Of a stretch of 64,000 bases of DNA, positions 1-8,359 are shown one piece after another. This DNA comes from Streptomyces sp. R28 (GTDB lineage Bacteria > Actinomycetota > Actinomycetes > Streptomycetales > Streptomycetaceae), in assembly GCF_041052385.1 (NCBI RefSeq), contig NZ_CP163439.1:3957001-4021000 (forward strand). Direction: 5' to 3'. Positions within the stretch are counted from its first letter, which is position 1. Every line of letters starts with the position of its first letter. The notes beneath the pieces are model-generated. The model did not search any database and had not been told where the DNA came from. It saw only the letters and a program-made list of their open reading frames with translations. The position numbers and the translations under genes were made by a program.

Positions 1-2
1 GA

Positions 3-254
3 GGCCCTCCGTCCGCCCCCGCGAGCGCGCTGCGCCTGGCCGAGCTGGAGCGGCGCCGCCTCGCGGTGTTCCACGCCGCCGAGCTGGACCCGCCGCGCGA
101 CGGACAGGCTGCCTCCGCGTACGTGGCGGCGCGCTGGCCGCTGGGCCTGTTCGGGCTGCTGGTGCTGCTGACCGCGCTGATCGGGCTCGCCTACGCGTCG
201 CTGCTGGTGTGGGCCTGGTTCGTGCTGGATCCCGACCACCCCGCCGACGGGTAG
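3..254 (+). CDS. C-terminal part of a small membrane protein (truncated by window start)
   Basis: The frame is open from the first bases of the window and ends at TAG 252-254, so only the last ~83 residues are present. They comprise a charged, Leu/Arg-rich helix followed by one long hydrophobic segment (about GLFGLLVLLTALIGLAYASLL) and a short Asp/Pro-rich tail, which suggests an integral membrane protein. The stop lies 2 bases from the stop of the convergent TetR gene. No family is recognised and the 5' part lies outside the window. Confidence 0.5.
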   Translation, partial: GPPSAPASALRLAELERRRLAVFHAAELDPPRDGQAASAYVAARWPLGLFGLLVLLTALIGLAYASLLVWAWFVLDPDHPADG

Positions 255-255
255 G

Positions 256-852
256 TCACGCCACCCCGGCCGCCCCGAACGCCCCCCGCGCCATCCGGTG
301 CAGCAGCTCCGCCGTGCCCCCCCGTCCCGGCAGCGCCCCCGGCCGCCCCAGATGCGGGGTCGAGTTGAGCAGGCCGAACACCGAGTGCACCGCCGAGCGG
401 GCCGTCGGCTCCGTCAGGTCCGGGTACACCTCGCGCACCACCTCCACCCACAGCTCGACGTACTGCCGCTGGAGCTGCCGTACGAGCTTGCGGTCGCTGT
501 CGCGCAAGCGGTCCAGCTCGCGGTCGTGCAGGGTGATGAGGGGGCGGTCGTCGAGGGCGAAGTCGATGTGGCCCTCGATGAGGGAGTCGAGGACCGCCTC
601 GGCCGGCACCCCGTCGGCCTCCGCGAGGCGTCGTTTCGCGCCCGTCAGGAGCTGCCCGCTGATGCCGACCAGCAGCTCGGCGAGCATCGCGTCCTTGCCG
701 GCGAAGTGGCGGTAGAGACCGGGGCCGCTGATGCCCACGGCGGCGCCTATCTCATCCACGCCGACGCCGTGGAAACCACGCTCGGCGAAGAGCCGCGCGG
801 CCTCCTTGAGGATCTGCTCGCGGCGGGTGGGGGCGTCGGTTCTGGTGGCCAT
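256..852 (-). CDS. TetR/AcrR-family transcriptional regulator
   Basis: 198 residues, normal for TetR. The N-terminal helix-turn-helix covers about residues 12-58 (RREQILKEAARLFAERGFHG, then a recognition region ending GPGLYRHFAGKDAMLAEL). The rest is an all-helical ligand-binding domain with no recognisable effector signature. It is divergent from the leucine/isovalerate catabolic operon, with 96 bases between the two starts. That gap holds two related palindromic sites, so autoregulation plus control of the operon is likely. Acyl-CoA thioesters are plausible effectors by analogy with TetR regulators of acyl-CoA catabolism, but that is inference. Confidence 0.9.
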   Translation of the reverse strand: MATRTDAPTRREQILKEAARLFAERGFHGVGVDEIGAAVGISGPGLYRHFAGKDAMLAELLVGISGQLLTGAKRRLAEADGVPAEAVLDSLIEGHIDFALDDRPLITLHDRELDRLRDSDRKLVRQLQRQYVELWVEVVREVYPDLTEPTARSAVHSVFGLLNSTPHLGRPGALPGRGGTAELLHRMARGAFGAAGVA

Positions 853-873
853 GGAAGCAATTCTAGACAGGGA

Positions 874-920
874 GGTTAGCGGTCGTTAACCTGAAGGAAA
901 TGCGTTAACGCTCATTAACT
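874..920. promoter_or_regulatory. Two palindromic TetR operator candidates in the divergent promoter
   Basis: Site 1 (874-891) is GGTTAGCG-GT-CGTTAACC, 8-base arms with one mismatch. Site 2 (904-919) is GTTAACGC-TCATTAAC, matching at 6 of 8 arm positions. The heptamer CGTTAAC occurs in both, 19 bases apart. These are the only strong palindromes between the TetR start and the carboxylase start, as expected for an autoregulated divergent promoter. Confidence 0.6.
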
Positions 921-948
921 GGTGGACCACTGGTGAGGGGACCGCAGG

Positions 949-2565
949 ATGCACGAGGCACCGGAGCTTGCGAGCGCGGCAGATCCCGCGTCTCAGGCCT
1001 GGCGGGCCAACGAGGAGGCCCATCGGGCGCTGGTGGACGAGCTGCGTGGCAAGCTCGCCGCCGCCCGGCTGGGAGGCGGTGAGAAGGCGCGCGCCCGGCA
1101 CACCGCGCGCGGCAAGCTGCTGCCGCGCGACCGCGTCGACACCCTCCTCGACCCCGGCTCCCCCTTCCTGGAGCTCGCTCCCCTCGCCGCCGACGGCATG
1201 TACGACGGGCAGGCCCCGGCCGCCGGTGTCATCGCCGGGATCGGCCGGGTCGGCGGGCGCGAGTGCGTGATCGTCGCCAACGACGCCACGGTCAAGGGCG
1301 GGACGTACTACCCGATGACCGTGAAGAAACACCTGCGCGCGCAGGAGGTGGCCCTGGAGAACCGCCTGCCGTGTCTCTACCTCGTCGACTCCGGCGGCGC
1401 CTTCCTGCCCATGCAGGACGAGGTCTTCCCGGACCGGGAGCACTTCGGGCGGATCTTCTACAACCAGGCCCGGATGTCGGGCGCCGGGATCCCGCAGATC
1501 GCCGCCGTGCTCGGGTCGTGCACCGCCGGCGGCGCCTACGTGCCCGCCATGAGCGACGAGGCCGTCATCGTCCGCAACCAGGGCACGATCTTCCTCGGCG
1601 GTCCCCCGCTGGTGAAGGCCGCCACCGGTGAGGTCGTCACCGCGGAGGAGCTCGGCGGCGGCGACGTCCACGCGCGCGTGTCCGGCGTGACCGACCATCT
1701 CGCCGAGGACGACGCCCACGCCCTGCGGATCGTGCGGAACATCGTCGCCACCCTCCCCGCGCGCGGGACGCTTCCCTGGGAGGTCACCCCCGCCACCGAA
1801 CCGAAGGTCGACCCCTACGGCCTCTACGGCGCGGTCCCGGTCGACTCCCGCACCCCCTACGACGTACGCGAGATCATCGCGCGCGTGGTCGACGGCTCCC
1901 GTTTCGCGGAGTTCAAGTCCGAGTTCGGACAGACCCTCGTCACCGGCTTCGCCCGTATCCACGGCCATCCGGTCGGCATCGTCGCCAACAACGGCATCCT
2001 GTTCTCCGAGTCCGCCCAGAAGGGCGCCCACTTCATCGAGCTGTGCGACCAGCGCGGGATCCCGCTGGTCTTCCTGCAGAACATCTCCGGGTTCATGGTC
2101 GGCAAGGACTACGAGGCCGGTGGCATCGCCAAGCACGGCGCCAAGATGGTGACGGCGGTGGCGTGCCCGCGCGTGCCGAAGCTGACGGTGGTGGTCGGCG
2201 GGTCGTACGGCGCCGGGAACTACTCCATGTGCGGGCGCGCGTACTCGCCCCGCTTCCTGTGGATGTGGCCGGGCGCCAAGATCTCCGTCATGGGCGGCGA
2301 GCAGGCCGCCTCGGTCCTCGCGACCGTCAAGCGGGACCAGTCGGAGGCGCGGGGCGAGGACTGGCCGGCGGAGGACGAGGAGTCCTTCAAGGCGCCGATC
2401 CGTGAGCAGTACGAGCGCCAGGGCAACGCCTACTACGCGACGGCCCGCCTCTGGGACGACGGCGTGATCGACCCGCTGGAGACCCGTCAGGTGCTGGGCC
2501 TCGCCCTGACCGCCTGTGCCAACGCGCCCCTGGGTGAGCCCCAGTTCGGCGTCTTCCGGATGTGA
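949..2565 (+). CDS. accD1: Acyl-CoA carboxylase beta subunit (methylcrotonyl-CoA carboxylase type)
   Basis: 538 residues, the usual size for a carboxyltransferase subunit. It transfers carboxyl from carboxybiotin to an acyl-CoA, here most likely 3-methylcrotonyl-CoA in leucine catabolism. Glycine-rich oxyanion motifs of the crotonase-like fold are visible: GSCTAGGAYVPAMSDE near residues 186-201, then VVGGSYGAGNYSMCGRAY in the second half, and QNISGFMVGKDYE. The ATG at 949 follows a purine-rich stretch. The next gene begins within a few bases of its stop, and an HMG-CoA lyase plus an acyl-CoA dehydrogenase follow, which is what points to the methylcrotonyl substrate. Propionyl- or acetyl-CoA cannot be excluded from sequence. 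Confidence 0.93.
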   Translation: MHEAPELASAADPASQAWRANEEAHRALVDELRGKLAAARLGGGEKARARHTARGKLLPRDRVDTLLDPGSPFLELAPLAADGMYDGQAPAAGVIAGIGRVGGRECVIVANDATVKGGTYYPMTVKKHLRAQEVALENRLPCLYLVDSGGAFLPMQDEVFPDREHFGRIFYNQARMSGAGIPQIAAVLGSCTAGGAYVPAMSDEAVIVRNQGTIFLGGPPLVKAATGEVVTAEELGGGDVHARVSGVTDHLAEDDAHALRIVRNIVATLPARGTLPWEVTPATEPKVDPYGLYGAVPVDSRTPYDVREIIARVVDGSRFAEFKSEFGQTLVTGFARIHGHPVGIVANNGILFSESAQKGAHFIELCDQRGIPLVFLQNISGFMVGKDYEAGGIAKHGAKMVTAVACPRVPKLTVVVGGSYGAGNYSMCGRAYSPRFLWMWPGAKISVMGGEQAASVLATVKRDQSEARGEDWPAEDEESFKAPIREQYERQGNAYYATARLWDDGVIDPLETRQVLGLALTACANAPLGEPQFGVFRM

Positions 2566-2579
2566 GGGGGACTGTGACG

Positions 2580-4547
2580 ATGACGACGACGATGAGGCAG
2601 ACCATGTTCGACACGGTCCTCGTGGCCAACCGGGGCGAGATCGCCGTCCGAGTGATCCGTACGCTCCGCTCGCTGGGCGTGCGCTCGGTGGCCGTCTTCT
2701 CCGACGCGGACGCCGACGCGCGGCATGTGCGGGAGGCCGACACGGCGGTACGGATCGGTCCGGCGCCGGCCGCCGAGAGCTATCTGTCCGTGGAGCGGCT
2801 GCTTCAGGCGGCGGCCCGTACCGGTGCGCAGGCCGTCCACCCGGGATACGGCTTCCTCGCGGAGAACGCCGGCTTCGCGCGCGCGTGCGCCGACGCCGGG
2901 CTCGTCTTCATCGGGCCGTCCGCGGACGCCATCTCCCTGATGGGCGACAAGATCCGGGCCAAGGAGACGGTGCAGGCGGCCGGGGTTCCGGTCGTGCCGG
3001 GCTCCAGCGGCAGCGGGCTCACGGACGGCCAACTCGCCGACGCCGCCCGCGAGATCGGCATGCCCGTGCTGCTCAAGCCCTCCGCCGGCGGTGGCGGCAA
3101 GGGCATGCGGCTGGTGCGGGACGCGGCCGTGCTGGGCGACGAGATCGCCGCCGCCCGCCGCGAGGCCCGCGCCTCCTTCGGCGACGACACCCTCCTCGTC
3201 GAGCGGTGGGTCGACCGGCCCCGGCACATCGAGATCCAGGTGCTGGCGGACGGTCACGGCAATGTCGTCCACCTCGGCGAGCGCGAGTGCTCCCTCCAGC
3301 GCCGGCACCAGAAGATCATCGAGGAGGCGCCGAGTGTGCTGCTCGACGAGGAGATCCGCGCGGCGATGGGCGAGGCGGCCGTCCAGGCGGCACGGTCCTG
3401 CGGCTACCGGGGCGCGGGCACGGTGGAGTTCATCGTGCCGGGCGGCGACCCGTCCTCGTACTACTTCATGGAGATGAACACCCGCCTCCAGGTCGAGCAC
3501 CCGGTCACCGAGCTGATCACGGGGCTGGACCTGGTGGAGTGGCAGCTGCGGGTGGCGGCGGGCGAGGAACTGCCGTACCAGCAGGACGACATCACCCTCA
3601 CGGGGCACGCGGTCGAGGCCCGCGTCTGCGCCGAAGACCCCTCCCGCGGGTTCCTCCCCTCGGGCGGCACGGTCCTCAAGCTGCACGAGCCCCAGGGCGA
3701 CGGCATCCGCACCGACTCCGGGCTCAGCGAGGGCACCGAGGTCGGCAGCCTGTACGACCCGATGCTGTCCAAGGTGATCGCGTACGGCCCCGACCGCGCC
3801 ACCGCGCTCCGCAAGCTCCGGGCGGCCCTCGCGGAGACGGTCACACTGGGCGTGCAGACGAACGCCGGGTTCCTGCGGCGGCTGCTCGCGCATCCGGCGG
3901 TCGTCGCGGGCGAGTTGGACACGGGTCTGGTCGAGCGCGTGGTGGACGACCTGGTCGCCACCGACGTACCGGACGAGGTGTACGAGGCCGCCGCGGCCGT
4001 ACGCCTGGACGCGCTGCGGCCTCGCGGTGACGGGTGGACCGATCCGTTCTCCGTGCCGAGCGGGTGGCGGCTGGGTGGCGAGCACCGGCCCGTCGGCTTC
4101 CCGCTCCGGATCACCGACCCCGTGGAGTACGTCCCGCGCGGCGCCCACACCGTCGCGGACGACCGTGTGGCCGTCACCCTCGACGGCGTCCGCCACACCT
4201 TCCACCTCGCCACCCTGCCGGACGGCACCTGGCTGGGCCGCGACGGCGACGCCTGGCACGTGCGCGACCACGATCCGGTGGCCGCCTCGCTCACCGGCGC
4301 CGCACACGCGGGCGCCGACTCCCTCACCGCACCCATGCCGGGCACCGTCACCGTCGTGAAGGTGGCCGTCGGGGACGAAGTGGCCGCCGGGCAGAGCCTG
4401 CTGGTCGTCGAGGCGATGAAGATGGAGCACGTCATCTCCGCCCCGCACGCCGGCACGGTCGCCGAACTGGACGTCACGCCCGGCACGACGGTCGCCATGG
4501 ACCAGGTCCTGGCGGTCATCGCACCGCACGAGGAGGCGGCGGAATGA
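2580..4547 (+). CDS. Biotin carboxylase/biotin carrier protein (acyl-CoA carboxylase alpha subunit)
   Basis: About 655 residues. The N-terminal biotin carboxylase starts VANRGEIAVRVIRT, has an ATP-grasp glycine loop (GGGGKGMRL) and the catalytic region MEMNTRLQVEHPVTE. The C-terminal biotinyl domain carries the biotin-lysine motif EAMKMEH about 40 residues from the end. It carboxylates biotin with ATP and bicarbonate for the upstream carboxyltransferase. GTG at 2562 and ATG at 2604 are also in frame. ATG 2580 is chosen because GAGGGGG at 2564-2570 is well spaced from it. The stop overlaps the HMG-CoA lyase start (ATGA), indicating coupled translation. Confidence 0.92.
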   Translation: MTTTMRQTMFDTVLVANRGEIAVRVIRTLRSLGVRSVAVFSDADADARHVREADTAVRIGPAPAAESYLSVERLLQAAARTGAQAVHPGYGFLAENAGFARACADAGLVFIGPSADAISLMGDKIRAKETVQAAGVPVVPGSSGSGLTDGQLADAAREIGMPVLLKPSAGGGGKGMRLVRDAAVLGDEIAAARREARASFGDDTLLVERWVDRPRHIEIQVLADGHGNVVHLGERECSLQRRHQKIIEEAPSVLLDEEIRAAMGEAAVQAARSCGYRGAGTVEFIVPGGDPSSYYFMEMNTRLQVEHPVTELITGLDLVEWQLRVAAGEELPYQQDDITLTGHAVEARVCAEDPSRGFLPSGGTVLKLHEPQGDGIRTDSGLSEGTEVGSLYDPMLSKVIAYGPDRATALRKLRAALAETVTLGVQTNAGFLRRLLAHPAVVAGELDTGLVERVVDDLVATDVPDEVYEAAAAVRLDALRPRGDGWTDPFSVPSGWRLGGEHRPVGFPLRITDPVEYVPRGAHTVADDRVAVTLDGVRHTFHLATLPDGTWLGRDGDAWHVRDHDPVAASLTGAAHAGADSLTAPMPGTVTVVKVAVGDEVAAGQSLLVVEAMKMEHVISAPHAGTVAELDVTPGTTVAMDQVLAVIAPHEEAAE

Positions 4548-5488
4548 CAGTCGAGGGTCTCCCCATGCCCGTACCGGCAGCGGGTCTGCCCGCCCGCGTC
4601 CGGATCCACGAGGTCGGCGCGCGCGACGGCCTGCAGAACGAGAAGTCGACCGTGCCGACCGAGGTCAAGGCGGAGTTCGTCCGCCGCCTCGCCGACGCGG
4701 GGCTGACGACCATCGAGGCCACCAGTTTCGTCCACCCCAAGTGGGTGCCCCAACTCGCCGACGCCGAGCAGCTGTTCCCGCTCGTCGGCGACCTGTTGGG
4801 CGTGCACCTGCCCGTCCTGGTCCCCAACGACCGCGGCCTGGACCGCGCCCTGGCCCTCGGCGCCCGACGGGTCGCCGTCTTCGCCAGCGCCACGGAGTCC
4901 TTCGCCAAGGCCAACCTCAACCGGACGCTGGACGAGTCGCTGGCGGTGTTCGAGCCGGTCGTGGCGCGCGCCAGGGACGAGAACCTGCACGTCCGCGGCT
5001 ATGTCTCCATGTGCTTCGGCGACCCCTGGGAGGGCGCGGTCCCGATCCACCAGGTGGTGCGGGTCTGCAAGGCGCTGCGGGACATGGGCTGCGACGAGCT
5101 GAGCCTCGGCGACACGATCGGCGTCGCGACGCCCGGCCATGTGCTGGAACTCCTGTCCATGCTCAACGAGGAGGGCGTGCCGACGAACGTCGTCGGCGTC
5201 CACTTCCACGACACCTACGGCCAGGCACTGGCCAACACCTACGCCGCCCTGCAGCACGGCGTCACCACCGTCGACGCCTCCGCGGGCGGCCTCGGCGGCT
5301 GCCCCTACGCCAAGTCCGCCACCGGCAACCTCGCCACCGAAGACCTCGTGTGGATGCTTCAGGGCCTCGGCATCGACACCGGGGTCAACCTGGACCGTCT
5401 CGTCGCCACAAGCGCGTGGATGGCCGGACAACTGGGCCGACCCAGCCCGTCCCGCACCGTACGAGCCCTCTCCCACAAGGAGCAGTGA
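4544..5488 (+). CDS. hmgL: Hydroxymethylglutaryl-CoA lyase
   Basis: 314 residues. It cleaves HMG-CoA to acetyl-CoA and acetoacetate, the last step of leucine degradation. It is a TIM-barrel DRE-TIM metallolyase: the N-terminal VGARDGLQNEK metal-binding motif, the GDTIGVATPGHV loop, and the signature GLGGCPYAKSATGNLATEDL with the catalytic cysteine. The reading frame is open much further upstream, but homology begins here. The ATG lies in an ATGA overlap with the preceding gene and has GAGGAGGCGG just upstream. Six bases separate its stop from acdH. Confidence 0.94.
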   Translation: MTVEGLPMPVPAAGLPARVRIHEVGARDGLQNEKSTVPTEVKAEFVRRLADAGLTTIEATSFVHPKWVPQLADAEQLFPLVGDLLGVHLPVLVPNDRGLDRALALGARRVAVFASATESFAKANLNRTLDESLAVFEPVVARARDENLHVRGYVSMCFGDPWEGAVPIHQVVRVCKALRDMGCDELSLGDTIGVATPGHVLELLSMLNEEGVPTNVVGVHFHDTYGQALANTYAALQHGVTTVDASAGGLGGCPYAKSATGNLATEDLVWMLQGLGIDTGVNLDRLVATSAWMAGQLGRPSPSRTVRALSHKEQ

Positions 5489-5494
5489 ACAGCC

Positions 5495-6655
5495 ATGGAC
5501 CACCGTCTCTCCCCCGAACTGGAGGAACTCCGCCGCACGGTGCGGGAGTTCGCCCACGATGTCGTGGCGCCCAAGATCGGCGACTTCTACGAGCGTCATG
5601 AGTTCCCGTACGAGATCGTGCGGGAGATGGGCCGCATGGGCCTGTTCGGCCTGCCGTTCCCGGAGGAGCACGGCGGCATGGGCGGCGACTATCTGGCGCT
5701 GGGCATCGTGCTGGAGGAGCTGGCCCGGGTGGACTCCTCGGTCGCCATCACCCTCGAAGCGGGCGTCTCACTCGGCGCCATGCCGATCCATCTCTTCGGC
5801 ACGGAGGAGCAGAAGCGGGAATGGCTCCCGCGTCTGTGTTCCGGTGAGATGCTCGGCGCTTTCGGGCTGACCGAGCCCGACGGCGGCTCGGACGCGGGTG
5901 CGACCCGGACGACGGCCCGTCTCGACCCGGAGACGGACGAATGGGTGATCAACGGCTCCAAGTGCTTCATCACCAACTCCGGCACGGACATCACGGGCCT
6001 GGTCACGGTGACGGCGGTCACCGGCCGCAAGCCGGACGGCAGGCCGCGGATCTCCGCGATCATCGTCCCGTCCGGCACGCCGGGCTTCACGGTCGCGGCG
6101 CCCTACTCCAAGGTCGGCTGGAACGCCTCCGACACCCGTGAGCTGTCCTTCGCGGACGTCCGCGTCCCGGCGGCCAACCTCCTGGGCGAAGAGGGTCGCG
6201 GCTACGCCCAGTTCCTGCGCATCCTGGACGAGGGCCGCATCGCCATCGCGGCGCTGGCGACGGGCCTGGCGCAGGGCTGCGTGGACGAGTCGGTGAAGTA
6301 CGCCAAGGAACGCCACGCCTTCGGCCGCCCCATCGGCGCCAACCAGGCCATCCAGTTCAAGATCGCCGACATGGAGATGAAGGCCCACACGGCCCGCCTC
6401 GCCTGGCGCGACGCGGCGAGCCGCCTGGTCGCCGGCGAACCCTTCAAGAAGGAGGCGGCGCTGGCGAAGCTGTACTCGTCGACGATCGCGGTGGACAACG
6501 CCCGCGACGCGACGCAGATCCACGGCGGCTACGGCTTCATGAACGAGTACCCGGTCGCCCGCATGTGGCGGGACTCCAAGATCCTGGAGATCGGGGAGGG
6601 GACGAGCGAGGTGCAACGGATGCTGATCGCGCGGGAGCTGGGGCTCGCCGGCTGA
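5495..6655 (+). CDS. acdH: Acyl-CoA dehydrogenase (probable isovaleryl-CoA dehydrogenase)
   Basis: 386 residues, standard for the FAD acyl-CoA dehydrogenase family. Visible motifs: FGLTEPDGGSDAG (FAD/substrate loop), FITNSGTDI, the C-terminal QIHGGYGFMNEYPVARMWRD, and GEGTSEVQRMLIARE, whose first Glu sits where the catalytic base lies in short-chain members. As last gene of the operon it would feed the carboxylase by oxidising isovaleryl-CoA to 3-methylcrotonyl-CoA. The symbol follows the Streptomyces name for this locus. Substrate preference is inferred from context. Confidence 0.92.
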   Translation: MDHRLSPELEELRRTVREFAHDVVAPKIGDFYERHEFPYEIVREMGRMGLFGLPFPEEHGGMGGDYLALGIVLEELARVDSSVAITLEAGVSLGAMPIHLFGTEEQKREWLPRLCSGEMLGAFGLTEPDGGSDAGATRTTARLDPETDEWVINGSKCFITNSGTDITGLVTVTAVTGRKPDGRPRISAIIVPSGTPGFTVAAPYSKVGWNASDTRELSFADVRVPAANLLGEEGRGYAQFLRILDEGRIAIAALATGLAQGCVDESVKYAKERHAFGRPIGANQAIQFKIADMEMKAHTARLAWRDAASRLVAGEPFKKEAALAKLYSSTIAVDNARDATQIHGGYGFMNEYPVARMWRDSKILEIGEGTSEVQRMLIARELGLAG

Positions 6656-6668
6656 CACGCCTCCTGAA

Positions 6669-6848
6669 TCAGAGGAGCAGTTCAGCCCAAACGGCCTTGC
6701 CGATCCCATACATGCGCGGACAACACCCCCACCTCTCCGCCAAGGCGGCGACGAGGGCAAGGCCACGTCCGCCTTCCTCATTGTCCTGCGCCTCCCGAGG
6801 CGCAGGACGATCGTTGTTCGCATCGGCAAGCTCCACCCGCAACCGTGT
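6669..6848 (-). pseudogene. Truncated HATPase (anti-sigma-factor-like) gene remnant
   Basis: The minus strand reads RLRVELADANNDRPAP, then GGRGLALVAALAERWG and GKAVWAELLL before TGA (6669-6671). This is the C-terminal half of the small ATP-binding kinase-like proteins abundant in Streptomyces: the N-box region and the G-box GRGLALV. No start codon and no N-terminal half are present. Just upstream the frame is replaced by an IS3-type transposase fragment. It looks like an ATPase gene broken by an insertion that later decayed. Confidence 0.65.
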
Positions 6849-6951
6849 CCCTCATGGGGCCGAGGTAGCCGAGTCGTTTCTGGATGCGGCGGGGATCGTA
6901 GAACCCGTCGATGTACTCAAAGAGCCCAAGGTTCGCCTCGACCCTGATGGC
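6840..6951 (-). mobile_element. IS3-family transposase C-terminal remnant
   Basis: About 37 codons on the minus strand encode an LGLFEYIDGFYDPRRIQKRLGY-like stretch. This matches the C-terminal end of IS3-family OrfB integrases (the xxLFxYIExFYNxxRxHSxLGY pattern). There is no DDE core, no inverted repeat and no first ORF, so it is only a scar. It lies at the left edge of the accessory block, between the acdH operon and the toxin/immunity genes. Confidence 0.6.
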
Positions 6952-7010
6952 GACCCCCCGGCCTAATCTGCACAGCGATGGCAACGCCGACTCTTCACGG
7001 ATTCATCTCA

Positions 7011-7555
7011 CTACGGCCGATCGAATGTCTCGACCTTGGTGCGAAATTGCTCTCCATCCTTGGGACCGAAGACCTCCACGATGAAGTCGGGAAGAGCATC
7101 CGCGGACGGCTCTCCATCGGCCGTCTGGCTACCGGGCTCCGCCTGCCAGTCCAGCAGGTGAACGACGGCGGCGTACTTACCACTATCCAGCGGCAGCTGC
7201 TCCTTCTCGGCGCCACTGTAATTCCCGACGGCTTCGAGCCCGCCCAGCTCCAGCCCCCCGTCCGAGACCAGAAGATACGGCTCGGACGAAACGAGGAGAT
7301 ATGCCCTTTCCCGCTCGCTGAGGTTTCCCGGGCATCTACGCCGCGGACGGCGATCTGGAACGCCCCGTTGCCTCCGACGTTGATCGGGACAAAGGCACCG
7401 TCTGAGATCCGTCGCTCGATGGCAGCGTCCTTGGCCGCCTCCTTCTCCCACTGCTCCAGCTCATTGACGTGGCCGAAGGCGCTCGCACGCCACAGGCCGA
7501 AGAGGCCCACACTGGTCACCACGGCGTGAGAGACGTCCACATCACGCAACTGCAT
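7011..7555 (-). pseudogene. Frameshifted immunity-like protein
   Basis: Two overlapping minus-strand frames together make one ~180-residue acidic protein. The N-terminal part starts MQLRDVDVSHAVVTSVGLFG and runs to about GAFQIAVRGVDAR (7555 to ~7330). The C-terminal part resumes one frame over with LSERERAYLLVSSEPYLL and ends at TAG 7011. The break is near 7325-7340 and is consistent with loss of one base. ATG 7555 overlaps by 14 bases the end of an orphan toxin-tip fragment, the usual toxin/immunity arrangement. The family is unnamed to me. The immunity role is inferred from size, acidity and position in the Rhs locus. Confidence 0.55.
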
Positions 7556-7799
7556 GGCCCTGCCCCACCCAACATCTCCTGACTGTGATCGAGACGCTGC
7601 ACACCACGTCGCCCGCTTGCAGCCCTTGTGCTCTAAGTTGATGCGATATCTGGGATCCGAGGCTTCGGTTCACTGGGCTGTCGAGTGGCCACACGTTGGC
7701 GATGTCATCCTGCCCGCCGAGCCGAAGATCGATCTTGTGGTAGATGTCGCTTCCATCGACCTTCTCGTTCCCGGCCCGGCGCCAGACAGCAGCAGCCAC
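7542..7799 (-). pseudogene. Orphan toxin C-terminal tip (nuclease-like) without N-terminal carrier
   Basis: Up to 85 codons on the minus strand. The core GNEKVDGSDIYHKIDLRLGG, then WPLDSPVNRSLGSQI, resembles the ends of small HNH-like toxin domains carried at the C-termini of secreted polymorphic toxins (an xHxxxxxRLGGxDxxxNxWPLDxxxN pattern). There is no signal peptide, Rhs core or HINT, and the apparent start follows directly after a hairpin. The stop (7542-7544) overlaps the next immunity-like gene. Best read as a displaced toxin module left after exchange of the Rhs tip. Confidence 0.45.
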
Positions 7800-7807
7800 C
7801 TCACGCA

Positions 7808-7841
7808 GAAGCCCCGCCAGGGACGCACCTGGCGGGGCTTC
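7808..7841 (-). terminator. Perfect hairpin downstream of the SUKH-3 immunity gene
   Basis: Arms GAAGCCCCGCCAGG (7808-7821) and CCTGGCGGGGCTTC (7828-7841), 14 of 14 paired, with a 6-base loop. It begins 18 bases beyond the immunity gene stop on the minus strand. A clear T-run is missing on that side, as is common in Streptomyces. It separates the active Rhs/immunity pair from the orphan cassette. Confidence 0.7.
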
Positions 7842-7858
7842 AATTTACTGCAGCGAAT

Positions 7859-8359
7859 TCATCGAGGCCACGGATCCAGCCCCGAGTCGGAGTGCAGACA
7901 AACCAAGGGGCGATCTGCACAAACCGCCAACTCCAAGGCATCTTCGAAGGTGGAGCCCAATCCCCAGATCCATCCGAGGCCAGCGGCAACCACCTTCCCT
8001 CCAGCCTCTACGAAGACGCTCGAATAGCTGAGCCATTCACCGATCGGGAAATAGTTCCCGCCCAGAATCCCTTCAATTTCCAATGCCAGGCTCCGTTGAC
8101 CGGCCCCAGCCGAAATGGGATCGAAATTGAAAGGCTCATCATTGCTGAAGTTTGGGCCAGATTGGTTTATCGGCTCAATACTCAATCCCCCTAGCGTGGC
8201 AAGGATTTCTTCAGCCTTCGGGTTCGGCGTATAGCCTTCCTGACGCAAGGAGTCCAGCCAGGGGCCGACATCCACCCTCCGCTGGGGGTGCCAGCCAGAG
8301 TCACGAAGGGCCTGCAGCAGATCAGGGCGCAGCGAGTCAAAACGGATCATGGCGATCAA
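7859..8359 (-). CDS. SUKH-3-like immunity protein, partner of the Rhs deaminase toxin
   Basis: 166 residues, acidic, cytoplasmic. The pattern LLQALRDSGWHPQRRVDVGPW, then EEILATLGGLSI, NFDPISAG, a GGNYFPIGEW strand and a final GSTFEDALELAV helix, matches the SUKH-3 family of polymorphic-toxin immunity proteins. The TTG start at 8359 overlaps the Rhs stop (TTGA). ATG at 8350 is an equally good start 5 bases after that stop. Coupling to the toxin gene is therefore clear. It should neutralise the deaminase-like C-terminus in the cytoplasm. The SUKH call is by pattern, not alignment. Confidence 0.75.
   Translation of the reverse strand: MIAMIRFDSLRPDLLQALRDSGWHPQRRVDVGPWLDSLRQEGYTPNPKAEEILATLGGLSIEPINQSGPNFSNDEPFNFDPISAGAGQRSLALEIEGILGGNYFPIGEWLSYSSVFVEAGGKVVAAGLGWIWGLGSTFEDALELAVCADRPLVCLHSDSGLDPWPR

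Noticed and set aside
2487..4529. Long minus-strand frames under the carboxylase, desD, hexosaminidase and glmS genes (for example 2487-4529, 28441-30417, 32904-37217)
   Set aside because: Same shadow effect. The opposite strand carries recognised enzymes with intact motifs.
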